Both the position numbers and the translations under genes were made by a program. Of a stretch of DNA of 64,000 bases, positions 10,506 through 21,522 are shown one piece after another. The notes beneath the pieces were generated by a model. The model saw only the letters and a program-made list of their open reading frames with translations, was not told where the DNA came from and made no database searches. The DNA is from CAYUST01 sp964447535 (GTDB taxonomy: Bacteria > Patescibacteriota > Gracilibacteria > Absconditabacterales > Absconditicoccaceae): contig CAYUST010000006.1 of the NCBI GenBank assembly GCA_964447535.1, positions 20,236-84,235 of the forward strand. Reading direction: 5' to 3'. The number at the start of each line of letters is the position of its first letter. Positions within the stretch are counted from its first letter, which is position 1.

Positions 10506-11279
10506 ATGAGAAATACCCAACTACAACAAGTGATCAAAAGATTGCTCAAATGGAGGAAAAAAATCATCTATAGCACACCACTCAAAGCGATGATTGCAGA
10601 GGTGCTCGGTGATGAATATACCAACACCAAAGCATATAAATTTTTGTATTATCTCAAAAATAGAGGCTATTTGATGCCCATCAAGAAGGATATCTTTTTT
10701 GTCAAACTACCCGAGGATTTCATTGCTGAAAGCCTAGTGCTCGAAGACTACTATTGGGATATCTTACATCAACACTGCACGCACAACTTAGGCAAAAAAC
10801 GATATATAGGCTGACTCGTTGCACTCGAACTCCAACGCAACAATAGAGAAATTCCTGAGTCACTCCAAATCGTCAATCCTACCAAACAAGCCAAAGAAAC
10901 TATCGTCACCGGCAAACATGTGTTGTTCAAAAAATATACCACCAAAACCACTAATCATTTTCCGCGCTTCGAAAAATGGACCACCAAAGTGAAAATTGGC
11001 AAACATAGCTTCCCTGTTGCGAATCTTGAGCTTGCACTCTTGGAGACTTTATATAATTATGACAGTACTAGTGCCGTCTATGCAAGGGAAGCGGTGAAAA
11101 AAGTGCTCAAGAAGATCTCACCACAACGTTTACCTATGTTCGAACAGATAATCAAATTAGGGAAGCATCATAGTAGCATCAATAGATTATATAAACTTGC
11201 CAAAACACTCAACCCCCCGCTTGCGGAATGATTGGGAGAGGTGATCAAGAGAAATAGTTTCTTTTTGGATGTTGAGTAG
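10506..11279 (+). CDS. AbiEi-like transcriptional regulator/antitoxin
   Basis: A 257-residue protein. The N-terminal ~85 residues form a winged helix pattern (IYSTPLKAMIAEVLG... YLKNRGYLMPIKKDIFFVK) as in the AbiEi family, antitoxins of type IV toxin-antitoxin systems that repress their own promoter. The remaining ~170 residues include VANLELALLETLYNY, typical of the AbiEi C-terminal domain. UGA at 10812 and 11229 is read as Gly. No AbiEii nucleotidyltransferase toxin follows; pyrG begins 23 bases after the stop. It may be a solitary regulator. The family call rests on motif layout, without a database search. Confidence 0.65.
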
Positions 11280-11302
11280 GGTTTTTATCTTTCCCTGTGC
11301 AG

Positions 11303-12904
11303 ATGCGTTTTTTGTTTGTTACGTGAGGAGTAATTTCATGAATCGGAAAAGGCATCGTCGCAGCATCCATAGGTAAACTTCTCAAACAGGCCTGACATTC
11401 CGTCACCCTGATCAAACTTGACCCCTATTTGCAAATAGATGCGGGTACTATGTCCCCGTATGAGCACGGTGAAGTCTTTGTGACGCAAGATGGCTACGAA
11501 ACAGATCTAGACCTCGGACACTACGAAAGATTTCTCAACCAATCCCTCTCGAGAACTTCTTCTATCACGTCGTGATATATTTTTCAACGTATCATCACCA
11601 AAGAAAGACGTGGTGATTATTTGGGCGAAACGGTGCAAGTAGTTCCACATGTCACCAATGAGATCAAAGAGTTGCTGATTCAAGCAAGTGAGTGAGCAGA
11701 CGTCACTATCGTAGAAGTCGGTGGAACAATCGGTGATATCGAATGACCACACTTCATAGAAGCAATTAGACAATTGAGGAAAGATATAGGTAGGGAGCAT
11801 ACGATGTACGTCCATGTAGCACCACTCCTCTATCTCGACTATTCTGGAGAAGTGAAAACCAAACCTATTCAGCATTCGGTGAGGGAACTCACCAGATTGG
11901 GTATTCAACCTGATATGATCATCTGTAGAACCAAAGTACCACTCACCAGTGCGATCAAAGAAAAAATTTCACTCTTCTGTGATACTGAACCGCAATATGT
12001 GATCGAAGGCAAAGATGCTCAAAGCATCTACGAGGTACCACAATTGCTGCAAGATCAACAAGTAGATCTCCTCGTACAAAAAAGATTGTGACTAGATGTC
12101 CATACAGCTGACTTGACTGAGCGAAATCAACGTGTTGCTCATTTTTTGCATCCTACCAATACCCTCAACATCGGTATCATAGGCAAGTACGCACAGTTGC
12201 AAGACTCCTACCTGAGTGTCATAGAAGCGCTCAAACATGCTGGCGCAGCATACATCACCAAAATACAGCTCCATCGAATTCAGGCAGAAGCCTTCGAAGA
12301 CAAAGCACAACGACCCAAACTCTGCCAAGAACTTGATGGATTAGTCATCCCTGGATGATTTGGGAAAAGAGGCATGGAAGGGAAAATCCTCGCTGCACAA
12401 TTCGCGAGAGAAAATAATATGCCTTTTTTGGGACTGTGCTTGGGATTACAAATGGCAGTGATCGAATATGCAAGACATGTATGTGGCTTACCACATGCAC
12501 ATACCATTGAAGCAGAACCAGAGTGTTTGGACCCCGTCATTAGCCGAATGCCTGGACAATCGGACACCCAAGAAAAATGAGCTACCATGCGTTTGGGAGC
12601 CTATACTGCCGACTTACTCCCCTGATCTCGTGTAGCAGAACTGTATCAAGCAACGCAAGCCACAGAGAGGCATAGACATAGATGCGAAGTGAATCCAGCT
12701 TACTATGACCTCCTAACACAAAAATGACTCGTCTTAAGTGGAAAAGACCATACGTTGTGATTGGTCGAATATATTGAGTTAGCAGATCATCCCTTTTTCG
12801 TGGCAACGCAAGCACATCCCGAATTTCTCTCAAGACTCGATGCACCACACCCCTTATTTACGTGATTTGTCCAAGCTGCACAGCAGAGAAAAAATCTTAC
12901 GTAA
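11303..12904 (+). CDS. pyrG: CTP synthase
   Basis: A 533-residue glutamine-hydrolysing CTP synthase converting UTP to CTP. The synthetase P-loop is FVTGGVISGIGKG (residues ~5-17), where two glycines are UGA. YLGETVQVVPH, DIEG and the C-terminal glutaminase follow. The glutaminase nucleophile is Cys379 in FLGLCLGLQ, with His505/Glu507 in AHPEF. About 13 UGA codons fall on family glycines, making this one of the best proofs of the code. Length and start (MRFLFVTGG) match the family. Its TAA overlaps the tail of the convergent gene at 12897-14258 by 8 bases. Confidence 0.96.
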
Positions 12905-14258
12905 TAGGCTTTTGTGCCGTCAATACCTTTCTAGCTTGTTTATCTAGAGGAAATAATTCTCGCATATTTTTGGATTGATACTGTGTTGCAATCCAACGAA
13001 GGTGTTGTATCGTACTCCCCGCACTCAGTTCCATCAGGTAATCTTTGAGATAGATCAAAAAAGCCTCATAATTGATATATATCACTCATCAGGTCACATG
13101 ACACATGGGCTGACGACCAGTTTGCGTAAGTGTATGATAAAATTCTGTTTTTTGATATGTATTTTTGGAAACAAGTTGAGCAACCTTCTCTTTTTTTTCA
13201 TTAATTTTTTGTGGATCAAACGTGACATCAAAAAATCCTACTTTTCACAGTGAGGGCGTATACACTATCATATCTACCCCATACTCTTTGTCATCATAAT
13301 TGGAGGCACGCTTGACGATCACTTGTTCTCCCAATATATGTTGGAAATAATCCGCTACCAACATTTCTCTCAATAAAATTGCTCCTTCAAATGGACTTGC
13401 ACCATATACTTTTTGAACGTCTTGATAATGTTTGTGTTGTTTGATCATAGTTGCGTCCTGCATTCTATAGCAATAGGACTCTGCGATATGTTGCATCCAG
13501 CGATTTGCATAGTCAGGAATATGTGGCGCAATTGCTTCATAAATAGCAGTATTATATTTTCTTTGCGCATCCGTAAATACCAAAGGACGTTTAGCTAAGA
13601 CATCAGGATGTAAACGCAACGTTTGTGCTAATTGCATATACACTTGTAATTGTACTCACAATATTTCTCTCTCTTGTTGTCGTACAAACAAAGGAGGAAT
13701 CACGCCCAACAACTCCATACTTCTCAAATATCCTGACAGTTCTGCCTCGTTCCTAGGCGGAGGAATCAAAGCAATTTGCTCCATGAGATACGCATTAGTC
13801 TTGACTGTAGGTGGTATGACCAGACATTTTTGATCTTCTGTCATGAGTGCACCTTTCCCCCACAAAACTGAAGTAAGCAAAAAAGTATAGAGTGCTTTAT
13901 CTACTTTGGCTATTTGATTACTCTCCAGATGACCTTCAATTGATTTGCGATACCCATGAGTAGGAAGCATATTTCTCACCGATGAACGCCAGAGTGCTAT
14001 GATCGCTTCTCTGTGTTCTTGAATTAGTCCCTGCAAATACGAAGTGGGTGTTGGGTGGGGAAAATTCTCTTGTCCTTTGGCAAGCGTATGATAAATACGC
14101 TTGGCGGTCTTTTGCGTATATATTTGTGAAGGGAGAGGAAACTGATCACATACTTCCAACAGAGAATGCTGTCCAGGAATATGCACATGAGGTGAACTGA
14201 CCTCATATCCCTGCACTTCATCATTTGCTATCTCATTTGTTGGCTCACGTAGATCCAT
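12897..14258 (-). CDS. Conserved-looking hypothetical protein
   Basis: A 453-residue protein joined through UGA-Gly at 13656, 13245 and two adjacent codons at 13086-13091. The C-terminal third has an alternating strand pattern (EQVIVKRASNYDDKEYGVDMIV, then VGFFDVTFD) reminiscent of a nuclease or restriction-like fold, but no complete PD-(D/E)xK signature can be confirmed. The N-terminal part is helical and polar. No signal peptide or membrane segment is seen. Its 3' end overlaps the end of pyrG by 8 bases on the opposite strand. Function unknown. Confidence 0.65.
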
Positions 14259-14302
14259 GAAGTATCCTGAATAAATGGCTTTTTATAGTCAAATACATCC
14301 CT

Positions 14303-14332
14303 TTGTCAATAGAGAAAAAAGGGAGTTATAAT
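14303..14332 (+). promoter_or_regulatory. Probable promoter of the 14360 gene
   Basis: TTGTCA (14303-14308) and TATAAT (14327-14332) are 18 bases apart, putting the start of transcription near 14339, about 20 bases before the ATG at 14360. A second TTGACA/TATAAT pair overlaps it downstream (14334-14361) and would instead favour the internal ATG at 14393. Confidence 0.6.
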
Positions 14333-14359
14333 ATTGACAAATATAATAATATAATTATA

Positions 14360-15040
14360 ATGTCTAAAAGATTTTCCTATTCTTCTCTACCCATGACAAA
14401 CCCAAATAGCAACCTTCCTCACGAAAGCTACACCAGCGACTACTTGGACTCGATCAAAGCAAGATTTCCTGAATTCTCACAACTAACTCGTCAGGAACTC
14501 ATAGAAACCCTCAAGGCAAATAAAGACAGGAAACCTGGCGAGTATGAGTTTATGGTAAAAGATGCTTTGGATAAAATAGATGACCAAGCACTGCTCGACT
14601 ATCCAGATGAGTCATTGTTCACCTATTTGTTTGAGGAGCTGCCACCCGCTACTTCAGAAGAACTAAGAAAAATAATGACGTGAGTAATTACATGATCAGG
14701 GAAGTGAGATATCATCCTAGGATCATGGACTGAGCCTAGGAAAAATGACTTTGATGCCAAGATATGAGGTGATGATAACACTGATAACTACAATTTTCTG
14801 CACGGCATGCATAAGATCGATATTAGAAGAGACAAACAGAAATGTTTCATGGTCATTCTCCGTGTAAAGAAAAAGTATCAGCAAGATGCCTATATGAGAG
14901 AATACTTTTCAGTGTTTCCAGAACTTATAGAAATACCAGACCAAGGTTCTATGACTCCTAGACGAATGATCTACAAAAAAGAACTCACCGTAGCAGAGCT
15001 CAAAGAAAGTTTTGCAAAATGTATACCAGCAAATAATTAA
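14360..15040 (+). CDS. Hypothetical protein
   Basis: A 226-residue protein with four UGA-Gly codons clustered between 14681 and 14770, ending at TAA. The N-terminal half is acidic and helical (RQELIETLKANKDR, DYPDESLFTYLFEELP). A Gly-rich central stretch (TGSGKGDIILGSW) follows, then a basic region (KIDIRRDKQKCFMVILRVKKK). The glycine stretch is not a convincing Walker A. It is convergent with the kinase gene, the two stops being 2 bases apart. No family recognised. Confidence 0.6.
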
Positions 15041-15042
15041 AA

Positions 15043-15618
15043 TTACGCAACTCTCATTTTCTCTAACAACTCCTGCTGATACGTTGCAAACAACTCTGGT
15101 TTGCTGACTTCCACGTAGAGATCCACTTCATTCGAATCAGGATACTCGAAATGAGCTAGCATTTTTTCCAAGTTCCCCATAAATCACTTCCCATAGAGTG
15201 CTTCATCTTTGTGTAATCCTGCCTCGGATGCTCTTTGAAAAATTATTTCTTGGTCTATATTGAGATACACCAGAGCGGTCTTCGCTCAAAGCGCTCTAGC
15301 ACGTGCTCACAGAGATTGTCTCTGCTGTTTGTACATATGACAAGCCGTATGGATGACATGTACCTTGTTAGCTAACGAATACGAAATCATCTGCTGTACA
15401 AAAAATCTTTTCATGTTATCTGTGTAGAGATCCTCAACTTCTGGAGTCTGAAACTCCTTGGTGGCTTGATACAAATCTGCATAATGCGACTGCGCAAACA
15501 AACGCCATTCATCGTTATCCAGTACGATGCTTGATGAAAGTTGTTTTTGTAGCTCGCGACCAAACGTCGTTTTTCACGAATGATTCAAACCACACGTCTG
15601 GATATATCGAGTCTGCAT
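15043..15618 (-). CDS. P-loop kinase-like protein (zeta toxin/AAA_33 type)
   Basis: A 191-residue small P-loop kinase. Walker A is GLNHSGKTT near residues 10-18, with one Gly as UGA. VLDNDEWR looks like the substrate-binding strand, and LGAKTALVYLNID leads to an Arg-rich lid region (RASEAG). This layout fits small ATP-dependent kinases of the shikimate-kinase/zeta-toxin group; the substrate is unknown. The ATG at 15618 is just downstream of the TAA (15640) of the upstream gene on the same strand, so they are probably an operon. Several UGA codons (15574, 15307, 15286) are needed for the frame. Confidence 0.75.
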
Positions 15619-15639
15619 CAGGTAAGTATGTATAAAGTA

Positions 15640-16233
15640 TTAGTCCATATCAATACGCACCATTCCCTCTTTATCTGGGCTTCGAAGATACGCGGTATAT
15701 GTTTCCAAAGTAGGAGCTGTGTAGGGAAGCGCTATTTCAGGTTGTTTGAAAATGACCGTAGTTGCAAAAGACATCGCACTGATCTCTGCTTTAGCAACAC
15801 AGCCATCAAGGTTACCAGAGATAATAAGCTTGGGACAAGATAAGCAAGCTGCAAACACCGTTGGTCCAAAGACCTCCATATTCTTGACCAACACTGCACG
15901 TTCATGAAGATCAGGCAGCACATTGCATACATCGTGAAACAATGTTTCATTTCAACTCTCCAAGATAATTACTTGCGCGTCAGTCGTCAGGTCATTTGCA
16001 TCGGTCACATAGATCACCTTCGACTCCTCTCCTGTGATCTGTTCCATAAATTTTTCTCTCGCGCTAGGATAGGCGGTAAAAAAAAGAATCTTAGCGCCTT
16101 GACGAAAGAGATCAGTAACGAGACAGACAGAGAAATGTGATCCTCACGTTTTGTCCCCGTATGCGATGAGACACGGCAGATCTGCTGTGCCGAAATGGGC
16201 AATTTGATTATTGAGTAAGATGTCGTTTTTCAT
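15640..16233 (-). CDS. Hypothetical protein with P-loop-like N-terminus
   Basis: A 197-residue protein upstream of and probably co-transcribed with the small kinase. Near residue 27 it reads AYGDKTGGSHFSVCLV, then GAKILFFTAYPS, a strand-loop-helix-strand pattern like RecA-type ATPases. The loop lacks the usual GKS/T order, so ATP binding is doubtful. Repeated beta strands (VIYVTDAND, QVIILES, LIISGN) support an alpha/beta fold. Three UGA codons (16144, 16141 region, 15952) are read as Gly. Function unknown; a partner or regulator of the kinase is possible. Confidence 0.6.
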
Positions 16234-16270
16234 GTCAGTGAACAAGCAGGAGTAAAAGCAATATGTATAG

Positions 16271-16368
16271 TCATCCTGAGTAAGAGCGTAGCGAGGACGA
16301 AGGATCTCATTAACATCTAGCAAACACGAGATTCTTCCCCTTCGTTGCACTCAGGGTCAGAATGACGA
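16271..16368. repeat. Dispersed repeat family A, inverted pair
   Basis: Two inverted copies of the family A words face each other: CATCCTGAG...GAAGGATC, then GATTCTTC...CAGAATGACG. They fill the spacer upstream of the 15640-16233 gene and reach the stop of the ABC exporter gene. Confidence 0.6.
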
Positions 16369-16370
16369 CA

Positions 16371-18101
16371 TTAGAATCCACTCTGCAACTCAACCATCTT
16401 GTAATACTCTCCTTGCAAAGCAACAAGTTCATTGTGTGTTCCTCTTTCGATCACTTTGCCTTCATCGATATACAAAATTTCATCTGCATTCTTCACGGTT
16501 TGCAATCTATGTGCGACTATCAATACGGTTTTTCCTTCAAACAAATTATTGAGCGCTATGGTCACTTGCTCTTCGTTGTAACTATCGAGTGCAGAGGTCG
16601 GCTCATCAAGCAAAATAATATTAGGATTTTTGAGCATAATCTTGGCAATCGCTAAGCGCTGTTTTTGTCCACCACTCAGTCTCACTCAACGTTCACCAAT
16701 CTCCGTGTTCAATCATTTTGACAACTCATATATCCATTCGCATTTTGCAAGTTTGATCACGGTATCAAGGTCAGCACTTTCTCAGGCGTCAGTAGCCATA
16801 CCATATTCCAAGTTTTCCCTAATCGTCCCATCAAACACACTCGGATCTTGGGTCAGATAGCCAACATGACGATAATATGAAAGCAAATGGATTTCAGACA
16901 ACGACTGTCCATCGATCAAGATGGCACCGTCTGTAGGTTGCAGATACCCTGCTATCAATTTGATCAAGGTACTCTTACCACCTCATGAAGGTCCTACAAG
17001 TGCTGTTTTTTTCTTACCAGGCAAAGTGATGTCCAATGCAGCAATCTGACTCTTTCAGATACTATATCCAAACGTCAAACCATCGAGGACAATATTACCA
17101 TGCGTAAATTGAAATTGTTCTCCCGTGTTGAGATTTTTGGCATAGGTAAACTTATCAAACGTATCTCGCATTTTTTCAATGTGCACAAGATGATCAGATA
17201 TCTTTCTCCCAATCAATGTCAGATCACTTACCATACTGACCAAAATTCACGTCAAAGTGAGCATCAACACAAAATCTGCTAATGTCGCAGTAGATACTAA
17301 TATACCATATCCAACGAAACCAATGAGTAATGCTCTGAATATATTGATGAAAAAAAGCGACCCATCATATCCTACTGCTTGTCGAAACTTCTCTTTGTAT
17401 CTAAATTGCAACGCCTCATTTGCATATGCTTTATATTTTTCAATTTCAGATCAAACTCTATTATTCTGCAATATTTCCACTTTGGACATGACTTGTCTGA
17501 CTAAATTTCTCTCCATTTCCACATACACATTTTTCATATTTCTTCTTCGAAAACCTGACTTATGAGCAAAAACAGTTATTCGATAAAAAATAAAAATGAG
17601 TACTATGATAACTTCAAGTAAAAATACTTGCGACTTACTCGCTATTATGATCAAAGAAATCAAAATAGTAAAGATCACTTTCAAGTAATCCCAAAATGCC
17701 TCTGCCAGCATGGCAGACCATGCAAAGATCCCTCATTTGAGAATACCGGTAATTCTTCAGGTACCAATCTTTTCAGTGATGGTACTCTCTGCATAAAAAA
17801 ACTTCGTTATATACTTACTGTATATATACACATCTGCATCTCTAACTGCATTGAAAAAATGTTTTCTATCAAACAGTCTAATGCACAACCACGTAATAGC
17901 TGTTGCACACAAGATACCAATCCACCAAAAGAACATCTCCATATCCTTGGCTTCCAAAGCGATGGTCATCTGCTGAAAATACCGTGCATAAGATATCGCA
18001 TGTAATGCTCCAAGTAATGCAATAATACCACAGGCAATGAAGTGTTTGGGTTTGTGTCGTACAGGCGAAAAAAATCTTTTTAGAAGCTCACGTTTGGTCA
18101 T
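16371..18101 (-). CDS. ABC exporter, fused membrane and ATPase domains
   Basis: A 576-residue half-transporter. The N-terminal ~330 residues carry hydrophobic segments (IACGIIALLGALHAI, IGILCATAITWLCI, IFTILISLIIIASK, VFLLEVIIVLIFIFY and one near 260-280). The ATPase has Walker A GPSGGGKST (about 370-378), signature LSGGQ (about 475-479) and Walker B IILLDEPTSALD (about 495-506), followed by the H-loop AHRL. The fourth residue of Walker A is a UGA codon (16983), so UGA must be read as Gly for function. It should act as a homodimer; the substrate is unknown. Start chosen at the ATG 18101 rather than a TTG two codons upstream. Confidence 0.92.
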
Positions 18102-18131
18102 TCTCAACTCTTCAAATAAAAATACGGACTT

Positions 18132-20306
18132 CTATTTACTAAACGTGATCCCTGGATAATAATACTGCAAAATCTGTTTGTACGGGACACCTTTGACTGC
18201 CAATTTCTGTGCTCATTTTCCACTGAGTCCTACCCCATGTCCTTCGAAATCAGCTCAGGCACATGTATCTACATCCACCACGGAAGTCAACCAAGGTGTA
18301 TCCGTCCGTCCGAATTTCTCAAGTCCAGATCGTGTGAATCCTGCTGAACAATGAAAGTACGGCAAAATAGGCAAATACCCACGATAGGTAATGAACTCGT
18401 CTTGCGTCTTCTGTACTACTTCTTGTCGCAAGTGACCATAGTCTTCTCGTGCTGCACCGACATACTTTTGGAAGATTCTTGGATCATCTACCGCACTGTA
18501 TGAAGCTCACGCGGGGATACTTGGATGTGGATTCTTACCGGTCATATAAAACAATGCATACCCTTTGACCAAGAGCGCCATCGCTGTGAGTTTCTCTCTG
18601 TGTTGAGCTTCGCTCGTTTCCCCAATACCTGCCATATAGTCATCGAAAGGAAGTGTGTTGACGACAATATATCTGTCTATCATCCCATAGTCGAGATGTT
18701 TATACGTTCCTTTCTCAATAGTAATGCTTCCTCTGAAGCGGTTTTGTGCGCCACCGCCGCCAGTCCTGTCGTAGTTGCTGACCTCGATCGGCTCACGGCT
18801 ACTCAACGTGATAGACTTCGTAGGATATTTTTTGAGATCGATGAAGGCGAAGAGTTGATCATTGGTTTTGTCTTCGACCACGTTGATAAATCATGCATTG
18901 GAAATACTATGTCCATCGATGATCACATTACATCCATCAGTACAGGCCATCTCCCACGTATCATACAACACTGTGAGATCATACAGCAAGACAGAAATAT
19001 CTCCTTGCATCAGTGATTTTGCTTGCTCAGTAGTGATATGCTCTTGTACTTTTTCTAGATTTTTCTCGAAGCTTGGACGTGAGAAGGTGCGGATATATTC
19101 TGCTTTTCTTTCGATTAACAACCCCTTGATATCATCTTGCCAGACCATCGGAATATCCAGCAGGTAATGCGTAGTTCCAGCAGAGACTACCACATATTTG
19201 ACGCCACTACTCTTGTCATGATCACGTTGCACGTGCATGGTCACTCCTCAGGGTCTGGATGTGCACTCATCGATAATAATATGTTGATCTGCACTCACAC
19301 ACTTCACCTCACCTGCGATAGGCATATCAATATCTATCCAGCCCGCATCACGATCAAAATAGGCAGTTGTATCCACCGTCAATGTTTTGAGATTACTCAA
19401 GTTGAGTTTGCCTGCTTGTTTGAAATAGGTAAGCAAGGCTGCTACCTCGCCTTTGATCTTGGGGATCTGTTTATAGACATTATCTCAGGGACAAGCCGTA
19501 TTTTTGGTGTCTTGATGTCACACGATACTATCATGATTTCCCACTAAGATATAGGGATCATAGTCTACAGCCGTGAAATAAGGCTGGTGCTTGTATGGGT
19601 CGATATCATATTTCCACGCCAAGACCGTCAACAAGCGCGTCAAACTACGCATCATCGCAGGTGTAGGTTCCTCCACATCAAAATTTCCCATCAAAGCAAT
19701 ACCCACCGTAGCGTTGTTGTTGTAGTCTGCATGCGCAGCTATCACGCCATCTCCTCCAGCTCTACCTTCATACACGACCCCAAACGGATCTATCAAAAAA
19801 TTGTATCAGATATCACCTCGTCCATGCTGATGTGCATGGTATTTATAAATATCATACACGCCACTCAGTGCTTCCTCAGGTGTGGTATAACGCTGACTAC
19901 CTGCCGTATGATGAATGATCAGTTTGGTTTTTTTATTTTTTATCCCTTGTGCCCATCGTAGGTCGTGCCCGTCTTCTGCGAGAATCTCTTCATCTACGTT
20001 TCGATCATCGGGGTAGTTTGCCAAAAAGAATGCTTTTCTTTTTTCTTTGAGTTCATTCGAGACCTTTCTGGCTGCGAACTTGCCTCCTCTATCGACACCA
20101 ATTCCCTCAAGCCGGGCTTTGAAGTTTTCGTTATCTGCTATCGCCCAATCATAAAAACCACTGTCTGCTCGCTTTCGACTTTCATCAGCTCCTCGCTCTG
20201 CACGCGTCACGATATCTATCCCCGGCAATTCCCATGCTCTCGCATCTACGAAATTGAGGAATCCTATATGCAAACTCACTATTGCCACCCATAAGATCTT
20301 TTTCAT
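18132..20306 (-). CDS. Secreted peptidoglycan amidase fused to SpoIID-like domain
   Basis: A 724-residue exported cell-wall enzyme. A signal peptide (MKKILWVAIVSLHIG...) is followed by an N-acetylmuramoyl-L-alanine amidase domain: IIHHTAG (His132-133), YNFLID, and NHD followed by GHQDTKNTACPG (His264, Cys272 zinc-site region). The C-terminal ~250 residues contain RFRGSITIEKG, VNTLPFDDYMAGIGE and HCSAGFTRSG, the pattern of SpoIID/LytB amidase enhancers, which cut stem-free glycan. Combining both activities in one chain would give complete peptidoglycan processing at division or during attack on another cell. UGA at 19806, 19518, 19248, 18891 and 18507 is read as Gly. Confidence 0.88.
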
Positions 20307-20431
20307 ACGATGTTGATATGGTAAAGTTACTTTTGTAGGGCAATAATAGCAAAAGATAGACTGATTGCAAGCCACTGGCTTTGTGTTGGCATTTACAGTA
20401 AAAAGGAGTATAAGAGTCGCAACGAGTGTTC

Positions 20432-20546
20432 CCCCACGTTTGCTCTCCCCTTCAGAAGGGGAGGTGCCCGAAGGGCGGAGGGGTAATCCCCCGTCTCGCT
20501 TCGCTCGCCACCCCCTTTCGAAAAGGGGGAGCACAGGTGATCTCTT
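20432..20546. repeat. Dispersed intergenic repeat, family B
   Basis: CTCCCCTTC/GAAGGGGAG and CCCCCTTTCG/CGAAAAGGGGGAG arms form two adjacent hairpins. It is closely related to 9926-10028. It lies between the divergent amidase gene and the truncated dnaE gene. Confidence 0.65.
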
Positions 20547-20563
20547 AATTCTCACTTCTCCCC

Positions 20564-21502
20564 ATGTCCTTCGTCCATCTTCAAGTCCATAGCCACTACT
20601 CGCTCCTCGAGGCGATTGGCACACCAGCACATCTTGCCAAACAAGCCCATGCCCTTGGTATGGATACGTTGGCGTTGACCGATTACAACGGACTCTATGG
20701 CGCTATCGAGTTTATCAAAGCCTGCAAAAAGGAAAATATCACACCACTCATTGGTGTAGAACTCGGACTCGTCCATGACAGAACCAACAAACCCAAAGGC
20801 GAACAAGCAGGCACGATCGTGCTCCTCGCCTCCTCACTCACGGGCTATCAACATCTGCTCAAACTCGTCTCTGAAGCGCATCTGACAGGATTTCACGGCA
20901 TGCCGAGGATAGATTTTTCGTTACTCACGCAGTGGGGCGAATGACTCATTTGCTTACTCGGTGGACCAGATTCATGGATCGGCAAACAACTTGCTCTCGG
21001 TGAACCCAAGGACAAAATACACGAACAAATCAGCTATCTCCAACAACTCGTCGGACAAGACAACGTCATCCTCACCTATCTCGTCCAATCATACACTACT
21101 CTACGCGGACTCCAATCGCTCAACACTACGCTCATGGACTGCGCAAAAAATCGATCACTCCAGATTCTCCCTGTCTCCAATGTCCACTACGTCCACGCAG
21201 ATGACAAAGACATCTACGAAGTCGCCCTCGCAATCAAAGATGGCAAACGCATGTTCGACGCTGACAGAAGAACCAGACCCGGACAACGACATCTCATGAG
21301 CGAAGCAGAGATCAAAACCATCCTGCTCTCGCACGGCATAGACGAAACTCGTGCCACCGAGCTCTGTGATGCTACCACCACCCTCGCCTCACGCATCGAT
21401 CTCGATATCCCGCTCGGCAAAGCCCTCTTCCCCTCCTACGAACCCGATGCAGAAATGCATGCGTTGTATGAGAAGTGGCAGGAGAAATTGGTGGTGGAGT
21501 AG
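20564..21502 (+). pseudogene. dnaE: Truncated DNA polymerase III alpha subunit (PHP region only)
   Basis: 312 codons matching only the N-terminal PHP domain of DnaE. It begins VHLQVHSHYSLLEA, continues ALTDYNGLYGAIEF and TPLIGVELGL, and includes the DnaE-type region RMFDADRRTRPGQRHLMSE and LGKALFPSYEPD. A full DnaE has about 1,100 residues. Here a TAG at 21500 ends the frame just before the polymerase palm would begin, and an unrelated AT-rich gene starts 20 bases later. One UGA-Gly is at 20942. It is probably a remnant of a duplicate or disrupted dnaE; a free-standing PHP protein is less likely. A functional copy should exist elsewhere in the genome. Confidence 0.8.
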
Positions 21503-21522
21503 ATTTAGTTCAAAAACATCTT

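Noticed and set aside
20307..20563. N-terminal extension of the amidase gene through the repeat region to 20630
   Set aside because: The extension translates repeat family B; the ATG at 20306 gives a proper signal peptide.
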